The notes under the pieces: model-generated
Told to the model about the DNA's origin: nothing
The model's database searches: none
Seen by the model: only the letters and a program-made list of their open reading frames with translations
DNA from: Sphingomonas pokkalii
GTDB taxonomy: Bacteria > Pseudomonadota > Alphaproteobacteria > Sphingomonadales > Sphingomonadaceae
Assembly (NCBI RefSeq): GCF_003096275.1
Contig: NZ_QENQ01000001.1
Coordinates: 4,107,420-4,171,419 of the forward strand
Reading direction: 5' to 3'
DNA: 64,000 nucleotides
Shown: in pieces, positions 33,710-42,384 of the stretch
Numbering within the stretch: position 1 is the stretch's first letter
Layout: the number at the start of each line of letters is the position of its first letter
Program-made: the position numbers and the translations under genes

Positions 33710-34321
33710 ATGGCGACGACGACCGAACCCAAGCGCACGACGAAGACGACGGCCAGGGACGCGGCGAAGGCGAGCAATGGCACCAGCATGGGCGTGATCG
33801 CCGGCGCGGTGGCCGGCGGCGCGGCGCTCGGCCTGCTGGCGATGCTCGGCCGCAAGGCGGCGGTGCAGGCGCCGAGTGCGCTCGCCGGCAATTGGGACGA
33901 TGCGCTCAAGGCCGAGCACAAGGCGGTGCTGAAGGTATTCGACACGCTGGAAGCGACCGACGACAAGGCGACGATCCGCCGCAACATGCTGCTTGCGCAC
34001 ATCAAGCACGCGCTGGTGAAGCACGCGATCGAGGAAGAGAATGTCATCTACCCGGCGCTCCGCGAAGCGGGGAAGACCGAGGAGGCCGATAATCTCAACG
34101 CCGAGCACGGCTATGTGAAGCAGTTCCTCTACGACCTGGAGAACATGCCGAGCACCTCGCCCAAGTGGCTGGAGAAGGTGAAGGAATTCCGCGCCGCGCT
34201 AGAAAAGCACATACGCGAGGAAGAGGACACGCTGTTCCCCGAACTCCGTGCCCAGCTGAGCGAGGAAAGGAACAAGGCGCTCACGCTCGCGATGAACAAG
34301 GAAGGCTTCAAGGTCGCCTGA
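33710..34321 (+). CDS. hemerythrin-domain protein with N-terminal membrane-like segment
   Basis: The 203-aa protein has a Lys/Thr-rich start, a glycine-rich hydrophobic segment (SMGVIAGAVAGGAALGLLAML) and then a hemerythrin HHE domain. Candidate iron ligands are His in KAEHKAVLKVF, HIKHALVKHAIEEENVIYP, NAEHGYVKQFL and EKHIREEEDTLFPEL, the spacing of a di-iron four-helix bundle. Such proteins bind oxygen or protect against NO/oxidative stress. GCTGA/GGAGGC upstream gives a fair ribosome binding site. Confidence 0.85.
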   Translation: MATTTEPKRTTKTTARDAAKASNGTSMGVIAGAVAGGAALGLLAMLGRKAAVQAPSALAGNWDDALKAEHKAVLKVFDTLEATDDKATIRRNMLLAHIKHALVKHAIEEENVIYPALREAGKTEEADNLNAEHGYVKQFLYDLENMPSTSPKWLEKVKEFRAALEKHIREEEDTLFPELRAQLSEERNKALTLAMNKEGFKVA

Positions 34322-34331
34322 ACGACCGTCC

Positions 34332-34359
34332 CGTCATTCCGGCGAAAGCCGGGATGACG
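34332..34359. repeat. REP-like hairpin, CGTCATTCC type
   Basis: CGTCATTCCGGC-GAAA-GCCGGGATGACG forms a 12-bp stem with one G-T pair and a GAAA loop. It lies between the convergent hemerythrin and marR genes. This motif class is a common dispersed palindrome in proteobacteria and may double as a terminator. Confidence 0.75.
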
Positions 34360-34381
34360 GCTTTCGGGAAGGACGGGGCGC

Positions 34382-34867
34382 TCAGCGCCCCAGCGTAGCC
34401 ACCCGGCCGCGCTCGTCCTCGGGCATCAGCCCTTCGAGCACGGCCCAGAATCCCCCGACGGCTCCCTGGCCGGCGCTTGAATAGGCGCCGGCCATTTTTT
34501 CGCGCAGCGCCTCGAACAGCTCGGATTCGAGCTTGGCGCCCGCCTCGGTGAGCCGCAGCAGCCGCTGCCGCCGGTCGCGCGTGCCCGCCCGCGTTTCCAC
34601 CAGACCGCGCTCGGCCAATTCCCCCAGCACCCGGCCCAGCGACTGCTTGGTGATCGCCAGCAGCGAGAGCAGCTCGCTCACCGTCAGGTCGGGCTTGCGG
34701 GCGATGAAATAGAGCGCGCGGTGGTGCGCGCGGCCCAGTCCCTGGCGCGCCAGCCCGTCGTCGATCGAGCGGGTGAGGTGCGAATAGCCGAAATAGAGCA
34801 GCTCGATGCCGCGCCGGATTTCGGGCTCGCGCAGAAAGAGGGGGGAGGCAGGAATTGGGGCAGCCAT
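34382..34867 (-). CDS. MarR-family transcriptional regulator
   Basis: The 161-aa protein has a winged helix domain: LGRAHHRALYFIARKPDLTVSELLSLLAITKQSLGRVLGELAERGLVETRAGTRDRRQRLLRLTEAG, where TKQSLGRVLGELAERGLVE is the recognition region and DRRQRLLRLT the wing. It is divergent from ilvE with a 69-bp gap that would hold its operator, so it may regulate itself and ilvE. Start at ATG 34867; a GTG six codons upstream is in frame. Confidence 0.85.
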   Translation of the reverse strand: MAAPIPASPLFLREPEIRRGIELLYFGYSHLTRSIDDGLARQGLGRAHHRALYFIARKPDLTVSELLSLLAITKQSLGRVLGELAERGLVETRAGTRDRRQRLLRLTEAGAKLESELFEALREKMAGAYSSAGQGAVGGFWAVLEGLMPEDERGRVATLGR

Positions 34868-34936
34868 GTTGACCGTTTCTGCCACCGCGCCTAGTCCTGC
34901 GCAACCCGAGGCTCTGGGGACGAGAAAGACCGAGTG

Positions 34937-36034
34937 ATGGAAGACGCGACGATCCTGGATTTCGAATTCGAAGCCCACACCAACCCGCGGACCGGCGATG
35001 ACCGCGCGGCGATCCTCGCGAACCCCGGCTTCGGCAAGGTATTTACCGATCACATGGCGGTGATCCGCTATTCGGCCGACAAGGGCTGGCACGATGCACG
35101 CATCCAGCCCTATGCGCCGCTGCAGATCGATCCCGCCTGTGCCGTGCTCCATTATGCACAGGAGATTTTCGAGGGCCTCAAGGCCTATCGCCTGCCCGAT
35201 GGCGGTGCCGCGCTGTTCCGCCCGGAGGAAAATGCCCGCCGCTTCCGCGAATCGGCCGAGCGCATGGCGATGGCGCCGCTGCCGGAGGAATTGTTCCTCG
35301 CCTCGATCCGCGAACTGGTGAAGGCCGATCGCGACTGGATCCCGGAAGGCGAGGGCGCCTCGCTGTATCTTCGCCCCTTCATGTTCGCGAGCGAGACCTT
35401 CCTGGGCGTGAAGCCGGCGAGCGAATATCTCTACCTCGTCATCGCGTCGCCGGCGGGTGCCTATTTCAAGGGCGGCGCCCCCTCGGTGACTTTGTGGGTC
35501 TCCGATCACTATACCCGCGCGGCGCCGGGCGGCACGGGGGCTGCCAAGTGCGGCGGCAACTATGCCGCCAGCCTGGTCGCCCAGGCTGAGGCGATCCGCC
35601 AGGGCTGCGACCAGGTGGTGTTCCTCGACGCGGTCGAGAACCGCTATGTCGAGGAACTGGGCGGCATGAACGTGTTCTTCGTGTTCGACGACGGCTCGAT
35701 CTCCACCCCGCCGCTGTCCGGCACGATCCTGCCGGGGATCACCCGCGAATCGCTGATCACCCTGGCGCGCGGCGCGGGTGTCGAGGTGCGCGAGGAACGC
35801 TATTCGATCGACCAGTGGCGCGACGATGCGAAGAGCGGCCGCCTGCGCGAAGCCTTTGCCTGCGGTACGGCAGCGGTGGTCACGCCGATCGGCGCGGTGC
35901 GCGGCAACGGCTTCGAGTTCCAGATCGGCAATGGCGGTCCCGGCATGCTGACCGAGCGTCTGCGCGAGCAGCTGGTGGGAATTCAGCGCGGCGTTGCCCC
36001 GGATCCGCACGGATGGCTTGAACGTCTGTTCTGA
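34937..36034 (+). CDS. ilvE: branched-chain amino acid aminotransferase
   Basis: The 365-aa fold-type IV PLP enzyme is of the longer (about 360 aa) class. Signatures are LHYAQEIFEGLKAYR, LRPFMFASE, the PLP-lysine region TGAAKCGGNYAASL, and FLDAVENRYVEELGGMNVFF; the end SGTILPGITRESLI is typical. It makes or deaminates Leu, Ile and Val. Start at ATG 34937; a GTG directly upstream (34934) could be used. Confidence 0.95.
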   Translation: MEDATILDFEFEAHTNPRTGDDRAAILANPGFGKVFTDHMAVIRYSADKGWHDARIQPYAPLQIDPACAVLHYAQEIFEGLKAYRLPDGGAALFRPEENARRFRESAERMAMAPLPEELFLASIRELVKADRDWIPEGEGASLYLRPFMFASETFLGVKPASEYLYLVIASPAGAYFKGGAPSVTLWVSDHYTRAAPGGTGAAKCGGNYAASLVAQAEAIRQGCDQVVFLDAVENRYVEELGGMNVFFVFDDGSISTPPLSGTILPGITRESLITLARGAGVEVREERYSIDQWRDDAKSGRLREAFACGTAAVVTPIGAVRGNGFEFQIGNGGPGMLTERLREQLVGIQRGVAPDPHGWLERLF

Positions 36035-36057
36035 GGCTCTATAAGCCCGCTTCCCGT

Positions 36058-36132
36058 TGGGGCGTCGCCAAGTGGTAAGGCAACGGTTTTTGGTACCGTC
36101 ATTCGGAGGTTCGAATCCTCCCGCCCCAGCCA
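36058..36132 (+). tRNA. tRNA-Gln (anticodon TTG)
   Basis: The cloverleaf is clear: acceptor TGGGGCG pairs with CGCCCCA, the anticodon loop is TTTTGGT with TTG, the T arm contains GGTTCGAATCC, and CCA is encoded. A T-run follows at 36135. Confidence 0.95.
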
Positions 36133-36758
36133 GCTTTTTCACAGATACCTGATATATATCGGTTTTCTGGTCGGCGCCGGAACCGTGGCCGGGCTTTGCT
36201 GCAATGGCCTGCTACAGAACAGGGGTTCTGGAAGCATGGCTGCCATTCCGAACAGGGGCCGGATCACTTCCTGCGCGCAGTACCGCCGGATCCGCGGGCC
36301 CGGCCTGTCCGAGTCGCATTGACCTGCGGCCTTCGCGCGCGGGAAGCAGCGCGCGCGTTCGCGCTGGCGCTATCTGCCGCCAGAGCATCCTTTTGCATCT
36401 ATCGAAAGCGCATCGATGCCGGGGATGGCGATATCGCCGTACGCGGGCAGGATTTCTTCCCGATGGCGGGCTTGCCGATGCCGCCGATTATACATTTCTA
36501 CGGCCGACCTTAATATCATCTTAAGCATAACGTGCTGAAAGACCTAGTTCTTATCCATGCAATTTGCATGTTTGTGTATTCATATCGTCATATATTAGTA
36601 TTGCGTCCTGCTTGTTCCGTGCGAGCGATTGACGAAGGTATAATTGAACAATAAAGTTCGGAACTGTGTTCTTATCGAATCTATGCTTGGGCGTGTATCT
36701 GGGCTGTCGGATATGGTTCTGGATGTATTCCTGAGCGATAACCCGGGGGTGGGGGAAT
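36133..36758. other. 626-bp intergenic region, AT-rich toward its right end
   Basis: No convincing gene is visible. From about 36500 the GC content drops sharply. The part holds a perfect palindrome CATGCAA-T-TTGCATG at 36556-36570 and a promoter-like TTGACG-N17-TAAAGT at 36629-36657 that would drive the di-haem cytochrome gene with a leader of about 90 nt. Open frames here have no ribosome binding site or protein-like composition. Confidence 0.5.
36629..36657 (+). promoter_or_regulatory. candidate sigma-70-type promoter of the di-haem cytochrome gene
   Basis: TTGACG and TAAAGT are 17 bp apart in an AT-rich stretch about 100 bp before the ATG. A 15-bp palindrome 60 bp upstream may bind a regulator. 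Confidence 0.45.
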
Positions 36759-38546
36759 ATGAATACGAAGACGGCGGATAGCGCACGCTGGATCAAACGC
36801 TGGTCAATTATCGCCCTGGCGGTATTGGGCATCGCGCTGATCGCGGCCATCGTCCTGCTGCGGACGCCGGACAAGAAACCCGGCAGCATCACCTATGTCG
36901 ATCAGGGGGCTTCCTGGAGGCAGGTCGATCGCGAGGCATTTTACACGCAGGACCAAGGCTCGCGGGTCATCCCGCTGGCTTGGATCCGTGCGCTCGATGG
37001 TCCGAATGGGCAGCCTTTCCTTGCGGATGGCCTTACCCGCTACGGCTATCTCGCCAATCCTGCGACCGACACCGGCTTGCCGATCGGCTTCACCAGCTCG
37101 GGTCCGCTGGGCAGCGAAATGATGGGGATGACCTGCGCGGCCTGCCACACGCGCGACATCGAGGTCGAAGGGCAGACGTACAGGATCGACGGCGGCCCTG
37201 CGATCTCCGATTTTCAGGCGTTCCTGAGTGACCTTGATGCCGCGGTTGCCAAGGCGCTCGCGACACCGTCTGCGTTCGACGCGTTCGCGACCAAAATACT
37301 CGGCGCCGGCGCCACGGAGGCTCAGAAACGCGCCCTTCGAGGTGCCGTGGATATTTGGTATGATCGCCAGCACACGCTCTTCACCCGCTCCTTTCCGAAA
37401 GAGGGCTGGGGCCTTGGGCGGCTCGATGCCGTTTCGATGATCTTCAACCGCCTGACCGGCCTGGACATCGGTACCGGACCGAACGGGATCATCGCCGACA
37501 ATATCCAGACAGCCGATGCGCCGGTGCGCTATCCGTTCCTGTGGAATGCGGCACGGCAGGATTTCACGCAGTGGCCGGGCTTCGCGGAAAACGGTAACGA
37601 CCTGCTCGGCCTCGTGCGCAATCTCGGCGAAGTCTATGGCGTGTTCGCGGCATTTTCCCCGCAGCCCGATCCGCACAGCATATTCAAGGCGAACTTTCTC
37701 GTCGGCAATTCGGCGAATTTCGACGGGCTTGGTCTTGCCGAGGGGCTGATCAAGAAGATAGGCGCGCCGCGCTGGCCCTGGTCCCATGACAGGCAGAGCG
37801 CCGAGCGCGGCAAGCGCATCTTCGATTTGAAGACGGCGGCGGGCGGCTGCGTCGAGTGTCATGGCATTGCCAAGGGCGCGATGCGCTTCTCGCTGACTCC
37901 CACCTGGAGGACGCCGCTTCTGGATGTCGGCACCGATACGCGCGAATATGCCGTGCTCGCCCGCACGGCGTCGACCGGCGTGTTGTCGGGCACCGGCATA
38001 CCGTTGAAGCGGCTTGGGCCGAAGGCCAGGCAGTTCGATATTCTTGCAACGTCGGTGGTCGGCAGCATTGCGCAGAATTATTGGCCCTTCCACGGGAAGC
38101 TCACCGCAGCGGAAGCGATGAGCGAGGCCGCCGCCGATACGTTCTTGAAGACGTCTTTGTCGCCGATACAGGCCTCGCTTCTGAACGCCTATCATTTGGA
38201 TGCCGAAGTGCCGGCGCAGGGTGATACATCCGGCAAGTTCCGTTATGAAGCGCGCGTCCTGGAAGGGATTTGGGCGGCAGCGCCCTATCTCCACAACGGA
38301 AGCGTCCCGACGCTCGCTGACCTGTTGAAACCCGCATCGCAGCGGCCCGTGCGGTTCGAGGTCGGGCGTCGCTACGACAAGACCGCGGTCGGTCTCGCGG
38401 CGACACAAACCGGTCTTCATGCGACGCGGCAGACGACCGGCTGTGATCGGGTGGATTCGGGCAACAGCCGATGTGGTCACGAGTATGGCACGAACCTCAC
38501 GCCGCAGCAAAAGCTCGACCTGATCGAGTATCTCAAGACCCTCTAA
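36759..38546 (+). CDS. RoxA/MauG-related di-haem cytochrome c
   Basis: The 595-aa protein has an N-terminal membrane anchor (residues about 15-35) and two haem-binding motifs, CAACH at 126-130 and CVECH at 364-368. The C-terminal stretch YEARVLEGIWAAAPYLHNGSVPTLADLL is characteristic of the family that includes rubber oxygenase RoxA and bacterial di-haem peroxidases. Likely periplasmic and membrane-tethered. Whether it is a peroxidase or an oxygenase cannot be decided here: no rubber substrate genes are near. It is a single-gene unit with its own promoter. The region before it is AT-rich, suggesting acquisition or specific regulation. Confidence 0.8.
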   Translation: MNTKTADSARWIKRWSIIALAVLGIALIAAIVLLRTPDKKPGSITYVDQGASWRQVDREAFYTQDQGSRVIPLAWIRALDGPNGQPFLADGLTRYGYLANPATDTGLPIGFTSSGPLGSEMMGMTCAACHTRDIEVEGQTYRIDGGPAISDFQAFLSDLDAAVAKALATPSAFDAFATKILGAGATEAQKRALRGAVDIWYDRQHTLFTRSFPKEGWGLGRLDAVSMIFNRLTGLDIGTGPNGIIADNIQTADAPVRYPFLWNAARQDFTQWPGFAENGNDLLGLVRNLGEVYGVFAAFSPQPDPHSIFKANFLVGNSANFDGLGLAEGLIKKIGAPRWPWSHDRQSAERGKRIFDLKTAAGGCVECHGIAKGAMRFSLTPTWRTPLLDVGTDTREYAVLARTASTGVLSGTGIPLKRLGPKARQFDILATSVVGSIAQNYWPFHGKLTAAEAMSEAAADTFLKTSLSPIQASLLNAYHLDAEVPAQGDTSGKFRYEARVLEGIWAAAPYLHNGSVPTLADLLKPASQRPVRFEVGRRYDKTAVGLAATQTGLHATRQTTGCDRVDSGNSRCGHEYGTNLTPQQKLDLIEYLKTL

Positions 38547-38848
38547 CCTGGCTCGGCTGCGTCACGGCAGGCATCGAGATCGGATGGGTTCCGCTGTGCT
38601 TCCTCGCCCAGGGCGGTGTGGCGGCAACCCGTGTTCGCGCCATGTCGCTCGGCATCGCGGCGGTTCCTCGCCCACAGGAAAAGGCGCCCGGGCCGAAGCC
38701 CGAGCGCCCCGCCACGGCGCCTAAGGGAGGGGGAGCGCCGCGAACGCGCTGGAGCGGTTTCACGTGCAGCGAATACGCTCCAGTTTTTCGATCCTGCATT
38801 TTTCAAGTCGTCGACTGGAAACGGCCAACTTGAACATGCGCTGGGGCG
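38547..38848. other. intergenic region after the di-haem cytochrome gene
   Basis: No gene is supported. It holds the Hsp20 terminator (38679-38708) and a second loose GC-rich hairpin near 38716-38745. Confidence 0.5.
38679..38708 (-). terminator. rho-independent terminator downstream of hsp20
   Basis: On the minus strand GGCGCTCGGGC-TTCG-GCCCGGGCGCC is followed by TTTTCC. The very stable UUCG loop and T-run support a real terminator about 140 nt past the hsp20 stop. Confidence 0.75.
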
Positions 38849-39319
38849 TTACGCCGCGTTGGCCGCGTGATGGTCGATCGCGGTCGGCTCGCTGCCGGTA
38901 CCCACCTGGATCTTCTTGGGCTTCATCGCCTCGGGCACTTCGCGCAGCAACTCGATCGTCAGCAGGCCGTCGGCCAGGTTCGCATTCTCGACCCGCACGA
39001 AATCGGCGAGTTCGAAGCGGCGCTCGAAGCTGCGGTTGGCGATGCCCAGATGCAGATAATTGCCCTGGTTGTTCTCATTCTCACCGGCTTTGCGACCGGC
39101 GACGAGCAGCAGGTTCTGCTGCGCGGTGATGTCGATCTCATCCGGCTTGAATCCTGCCACCGCGATGGTGATGCGGTAACGATCTTCGGCAAGTCGCTCG
39201 AGGTTGAACGGCGGGTAATTTTCCGAACTCGTCTGGCGTGCGCTGGCTTCGAGCAAGTCGAACAGCCGGTCGAAGCCGATTGCGGAACGACGGAACGGCG
39301 TGAAATCGAACTGACGCAT
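38849..39319 (-). CDS. ibpA: Hsp20 small heat-shock protein (IbpA type)
   Basis: The 156-aa protein starts MRQFDFTPFRRSAIGFDRLFDLLE, the class A (IbpA/HspA) start. The alpha-crystallin domain follows with YRITIAVAGFKPDEIDITAQ, the LHLGIANRSFERRFELADFV block and ADGLLTIELLREVPE. It is an ATP-independent holdase. Start fixed by GGAGG 9 nt upstream. It carries a heat-shock promoter and a ROSE-type leader, so it is controlled at both transcription and translation. Confidence 0.95.
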   Translation of the reverse strand: MRQFDFTPFRRSAIGFDRLFDLLEASARQTSSENYPPFNLERLAEDRYRITIAVAGFKPDEIDITAQQNLLLVAGRKAGENENNQGNYLHLGIANRSFERRFELADFVRVENANLADGLLTIELLREVPEAMKPKKIQVGTGSEPTAIDHHAANAA

Positions 39320-39408
39320 CTTTCTATCCTCCAATGAGCAATTTGAACGTCGTGACATTCGGTGCCCGAACACTCGCGGCACCGGGACAGGACCCTTGTG
39401 GCATCCTG
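39320..39408 (-). ncRNA. ROSE-type RNA thermometer in the hsp20 leader
   Basis: Just before the start codon the mRNA reads TTGCTCATTGGAGGATAG. The conserved TTGCT can pair, partly noncanonically, with the GGAGG of the ribosome binding site, which is the defining element of ROSE thermometers in alphaproteobacterial small heat-shock genes. Upstream, GGTGCC and GGGCACC form another hairpin, as expected for the multi-stem ROSE leader of about 90 nt. Confidence 0.7.
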
Positions 39409-39415
39409 TCGAACC

Positions 39416-39446
39416 ATATTTGGTTTGCCGATTTCCGGTTTCAAGG
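39416..39446 (-). promoter_or_regulatory. RpoH (sigma-32)-type heat-shock promoter
   Basis: On the minus strand CTTGAAA (-35) and CCAAATAT (-10) are 15 bp apart, close to the remembered CTTGAAA / CCATAT-like consensus. The predicted transcript start gives a leader of about 85 nt that holds the ROSE element. Confidence 0.65.
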
Positions 39447-39479
39447 CCCTGTCGCTGCGCTTGCTCCATGGGCGCGCAA

Positions 39480-39489
39480 CTAGCGCTAG
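39480..39489. promoter_or_regulatory. 10-bp palindrome CTAGCGCTAG between hsp20 and the TonB-dependent receptor
   Basis: The palindrome CTAGCGCTAG is followed by further CGCTA half-sites (TAGCGGGCGCTAAA). It is 75-85 bp upstream of the receptor start and has the CG-centred form of LacI-type operators. No LacI gene is adjacent, so it is only a candidate. Confidence 0.4.
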
Positions 39490-39564
39490 CGGGCGCTAAA
39501 CATCTCCTTGCTCGCTAAAGCCCATCAATATGGTGGAGATTGCTATAAGGTAATCAAGGGGACG

Positions 39565-41949
39565 ATGATGAGTTTGGCGCTGATTCCGCTGCTGCTGCTT
39601 GCCGGGGGCGCGCAAGGCGGCCCGCATACCGGAACCGATCCGGAGGCGGCGCCTGCCGAAGCGCAGCAGGATGCGGCGCCGTCCGGCGAAATCCTCGTCA
39701 CCGCGCGCCGACGCGAGGAGCGCGTGCAGGAAGTTCCGCTCGCGATTTCGGTCCTGACCGGCGAATCGCTGGCAGAAAGCGGCGCCTTCAACGTCAGCCG
39801 CATCCAGCAATCGCAGCCGGCGCTGCAATTCTATTCGAGCAATCCGCGCAACACCGCGATCAACATCCGCGGGCTCGGCGCGCCGTTCGGGCTCACCAAT
39901 GACGGCATCGAACAGGGCGTCGGCTTCTATGTCGACGGCGTCTATATCGGCCGGGTCGGTGCTTCGACGTTCGATTTCGTCGATGTCCAGCGCGTGGAGG
40001 TACTGCGCGGGCCGCAGGGCACGCTCTATGGCAAGAACACCACGGCGGGCGCGATCAATATCACCACGCGCGCGCCGAGCTTCACGCCGGAGGTCCGCTA
40101 TGAAGCGAGCGTCGGCAATTATAACTTCCTTCAGCTGAAGGGGTCGGCCTCTGCGCCGATTGCCGACGATACGCTCGCCGTACGGATTTCCACCTCGATT
40201 TCGAACCGCCGCGGCACGATCTACAACACCCGCACCGACAGCTATCTGCACCGGCTGGACAATTACGAGGTGCGCGGCCAGCTGCTCTGGCGTGCGGCGC
40301 CCAATCTGGATCTCACCCTTTCGGGCGACTTCAATCTGCAGAACCCATTGTGTTGTGTGCAATATTATGCGCGGGTCGGCGCAACGCAGCGCCCGTTGAA
40401 CCGCCAATATGCGGCGCTGGCGGCCGCATTCGGCTATGCGCCGCCCAGCACCGATCCGTTCGATCGCAAGACCGATCTCGATGCCTCGATCAATTCGCGC
40501 CAGGAAATCGGTGGTGCCTCGCTGGTCGCGAACTGGGATCTTGGCGGTGCGACCCTGACCTCCGTCAGCGCCTGGCGCTATTGGGATTGGAAGCCGGCGA
40601 ACGACCGCGATTTCGTCGGCTTGCCGATCACCACCGTGTCGCAGAACCCGTCGCAGCAGAAGCAGGTGACGCAGGAATTGCGGATCGCGTCCAATGGCAA
40701 GAACCGGCTCGATTACACCGCCGGCATCTTCCTGTTTCATCAGACGATCGATACCCAGGGATCGCAGGTCCAGGGGCCGGCGGCGAGCCGCTGGTTGCTC
40801 AATCCGGGCAATGTCGCGCCCGGGGCCGTTGGATGCGCCACGCCCACGGCCAATGCCTGCAATCCGGCGGTGCTGAACGGCCTGACGTCGCGCAACGCGA
40901 TCAGTTTCGATAATTCGAGCTTCGCTGTCTTCGGCAAGCTCAACTGGGAAGCATTGCCGAAGCTGCGGGTCCAGCCCGGCCTGCGGCTCAACTATGACAA
41001 GAAGAGCGGCTCGTATGTCGCGACGGTCACGACCGGTACCGGCAGCACCACGCTGAATTCGGATCAGCGCGGCGTGCTGGCGCCGCAAAGCTATTCCCCG
41101 CGGTTCAGCGACTGGAATGTCTCCGGCGACGTGACGCTGTCCTATGATTTCGATCGCGACGTGCACGGCTATGCGACCTATGCCCGCAGTTTCAAATCGG
41201 GCGGGATCAACCTGTCCGGTCTGCCGCTGGACGCGAACAACAGCCCGATCTTGGCGGCCGTGACGGTGAAGCCGGAAAAGGTGAACCACTATGAAGTCGG
41301 CCTGAAGACGCAATTCTTCGATCGCCGGGCGACCTTCAACCTTGCCGGCTTCTGGACGGAGGTGAAGGACTATCAGGCGACCGTCACCAATGGTCAGCTG
41401 GGCGTGATTCGCGGCTATCTCGCCAATGCAGACAAGGTGCGGGTGCGCGGTTTCGAATTCGATTCGAACATCCAGCCCAGCGATCGCTTCAAGCTCTACG
41501 CCAATGGCGCCTTCACCGACGCCAAATATGCCCGGTTCCGCGACGCGCCATGCCCGCCCGAACTGTCCGGCGGCGCGAGCAGCCCGGCCAATTGCGACAT
41601 TTCGGGCCAGGTGCTGCCGGGTATTTCGAAATGGGCGTTCGGCTTTGGCGGTGAAGCGAATGCGCCGGTTGCGGAAGGCGAGGTATATCTCGGCTATGAC
41701 GGCAGCTGGCGGTCGCGTTTCTCGTCCAATCCCTCGCCCTCGGCCTATACGTGGATCGACGCCTATTCGCTGTCCAACTTCCGCCTGGGCTATCGCAAGG
41801 GCAAGGTGAATGCCTTTGCCTGGGTGCGGAACGCCTTCGACAAGCGCTATTTCGAACTGCTTTCGGTGCAGTCGGGGAACACCGGCCTGATTGTCGGCCA
41901 GCCTGGAGACCCGCGTACCTGGGGTTTCACGATCAGCGGTTCTTTCTGA
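39565..41949 (+). CDS. TonB-dependent outer-membrane receptor
   Basis: The 794-aa protein has a signal peptide (MMSLALIPLLLLAGGAQG), a TonB-box region (EILVTARRREERVQEVPLAI), a plug domain (INIRGLG, VDGVYIGR, VEVLRGPQGTLYGKNTTAGAINI) and a beta-barrel that ends GFTISGSF with terminal Phe. It takes up a large substrate across the outer membrane with TonB energy. The plug pattern is of the sphingomonad type that covers many carbohydrates and aromatics, not a known siderophore receptor. No uptake partners are adjacent. Start at ATG 39565 or 39568, after AAGGGGACG. Confidence 0.9.
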   Translation: MMSLALIPLLLLAGGAQGGPHTGTDPEAAPAEAQQDAAPSGEILVTARRREERVQEVPLAISVLTGESLAESGAFNVSRIQQSQPALQFYSSNPRNTAINIRGLGAPFGLTNDGIEQGVGFYVDGVYIGRVGASTFDFVDVQRVEVLRGPQGTLYGKNTTAGAINITTRAPSFTPEVRYEASVGNYNFLQLKGSASAPIADDTLAVRISTSISNRRGTIYNTRTDSYLHRLDNYEVRGQLLWRAAPNLDLTLSGDFNLQNPLCCVQYYARVGATQRPLNRQYAALAAAFGYAPPSTDPFDRKTDLDASINSRQEIGGASLVANWDLGGATLTSVSAWRYWDWKPANDRDFVGLPITTVSQNPSQQKQVTQELRIASNGKNRLDYTAGIFLFHQTIDTQGSQVQGPAASRWLLNPGNVAPGAVGCATPTANACNPAVLNGLTSRNAISFDNSSFAVFGKLNWEALPKLRVQPGLRLNYDKKSGSYVATVTTGTGSTTLNSDQRGVLAPQSYSPRFSDWNVSGDVTLSYDFDRDVHGYATYARSFKSGGINLSGLPLDANNSPILAAVTVKPEKVNHYEVGLKTQFFDRRATFNLAGFWTEVKDYQATVTNGQLGVIRGYLANADKVRVRGFEFDSNIQPSDRFKLYANGAFTDAKYARFRDAPCPPELSGGASSPANCDISGQVLPGISKWAFGFGGEANAPVAEGEVYLGYDGSWRSRFSSNPSPSAYTWIDAYSLSNFRLGYRKGKVNAFAWVRNAFDKRYFELLSVQSGNTGLIVGQPGDPRTWGFTISGSF

Positions 41950-41993
41950 TCGGGTGACCGACTGGCCTCCCGCCATGGCCGGGGGAGGTTGGC

Positions 41994-42021
41994 GGGCGGA
42001 GCGGGGTCACCTGCTCCGCCC
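41994..42021 (+). terminator. hairpin after the TonB-dependent receptor
   Basis: GGGCGGAGC and GCTCCGCCC form a 9-bp perfect stem with a 10-nt loop. There is no T-run. A smaller CCTCCC...GGGAGG stem precedes it. Confidence 0.5.
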
Positions 42022-42384
42022 GATAGGCCGGGGAAGCGGGCGGATACCGGGAAAAGGGTGCTGGGAAAGCGGTGTGTCGCGCACAGGATCGGTGGGAAAA
42101 GACAAACGCCCGGACCGTTTCCGATCCGGGCGCCTGCGTGACGAATGCTCGTCAGCCCCCTTAATAGGATCCCGCTTCTAAACACCTGCATTTGCTTGCA
42201 CGTGGAGCTGGGAACCTCCCCGAACCGTGGCCTTTTGGTGCCTGCGCTTCGACGTTGTTCTGGTACGATCCCAGCATTGCTTTGTCACCCGCCGACAGCT
42301 TGCCGTAAGCAGTTTGCGCACGCCCTGTGTCGAAAAGGCAACAGAGCGCTTCCCCTCCGCGCGAATGGGCCCTAGAGGATCGGC
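42022..42384. other. intergenic region upstream of lolC
   Basis: About 360 bp without a supported gene. It has one further hairpin CGCCCGGA-N10-TCCGGGCG at 42107-42132. The promoter of the lolC operon should be in the right half; I see no clear consensus. Confidence 0.45.

Noticed and set aside
36196..36513. 105-aa open frame after tRNA-Gln
   Set aside because: Composition mimics random high-GC sequence (Arg, Ala, Cys, His mix) and there is no start signal or conserved motif.
36551..36892. 113-aa open frame on the minus strand before the di-haem gene
   Set aside because: It covers the promoter and the start of the cytochrome gene, has no ribosome binding site, and the sequence is not protein-like.
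42145..42375. 76-aa open frame before lolC
   Set aside because: No ribosome binding site, no protein-like pattern, and it overlaps likely promoter DNA of the lol operon.
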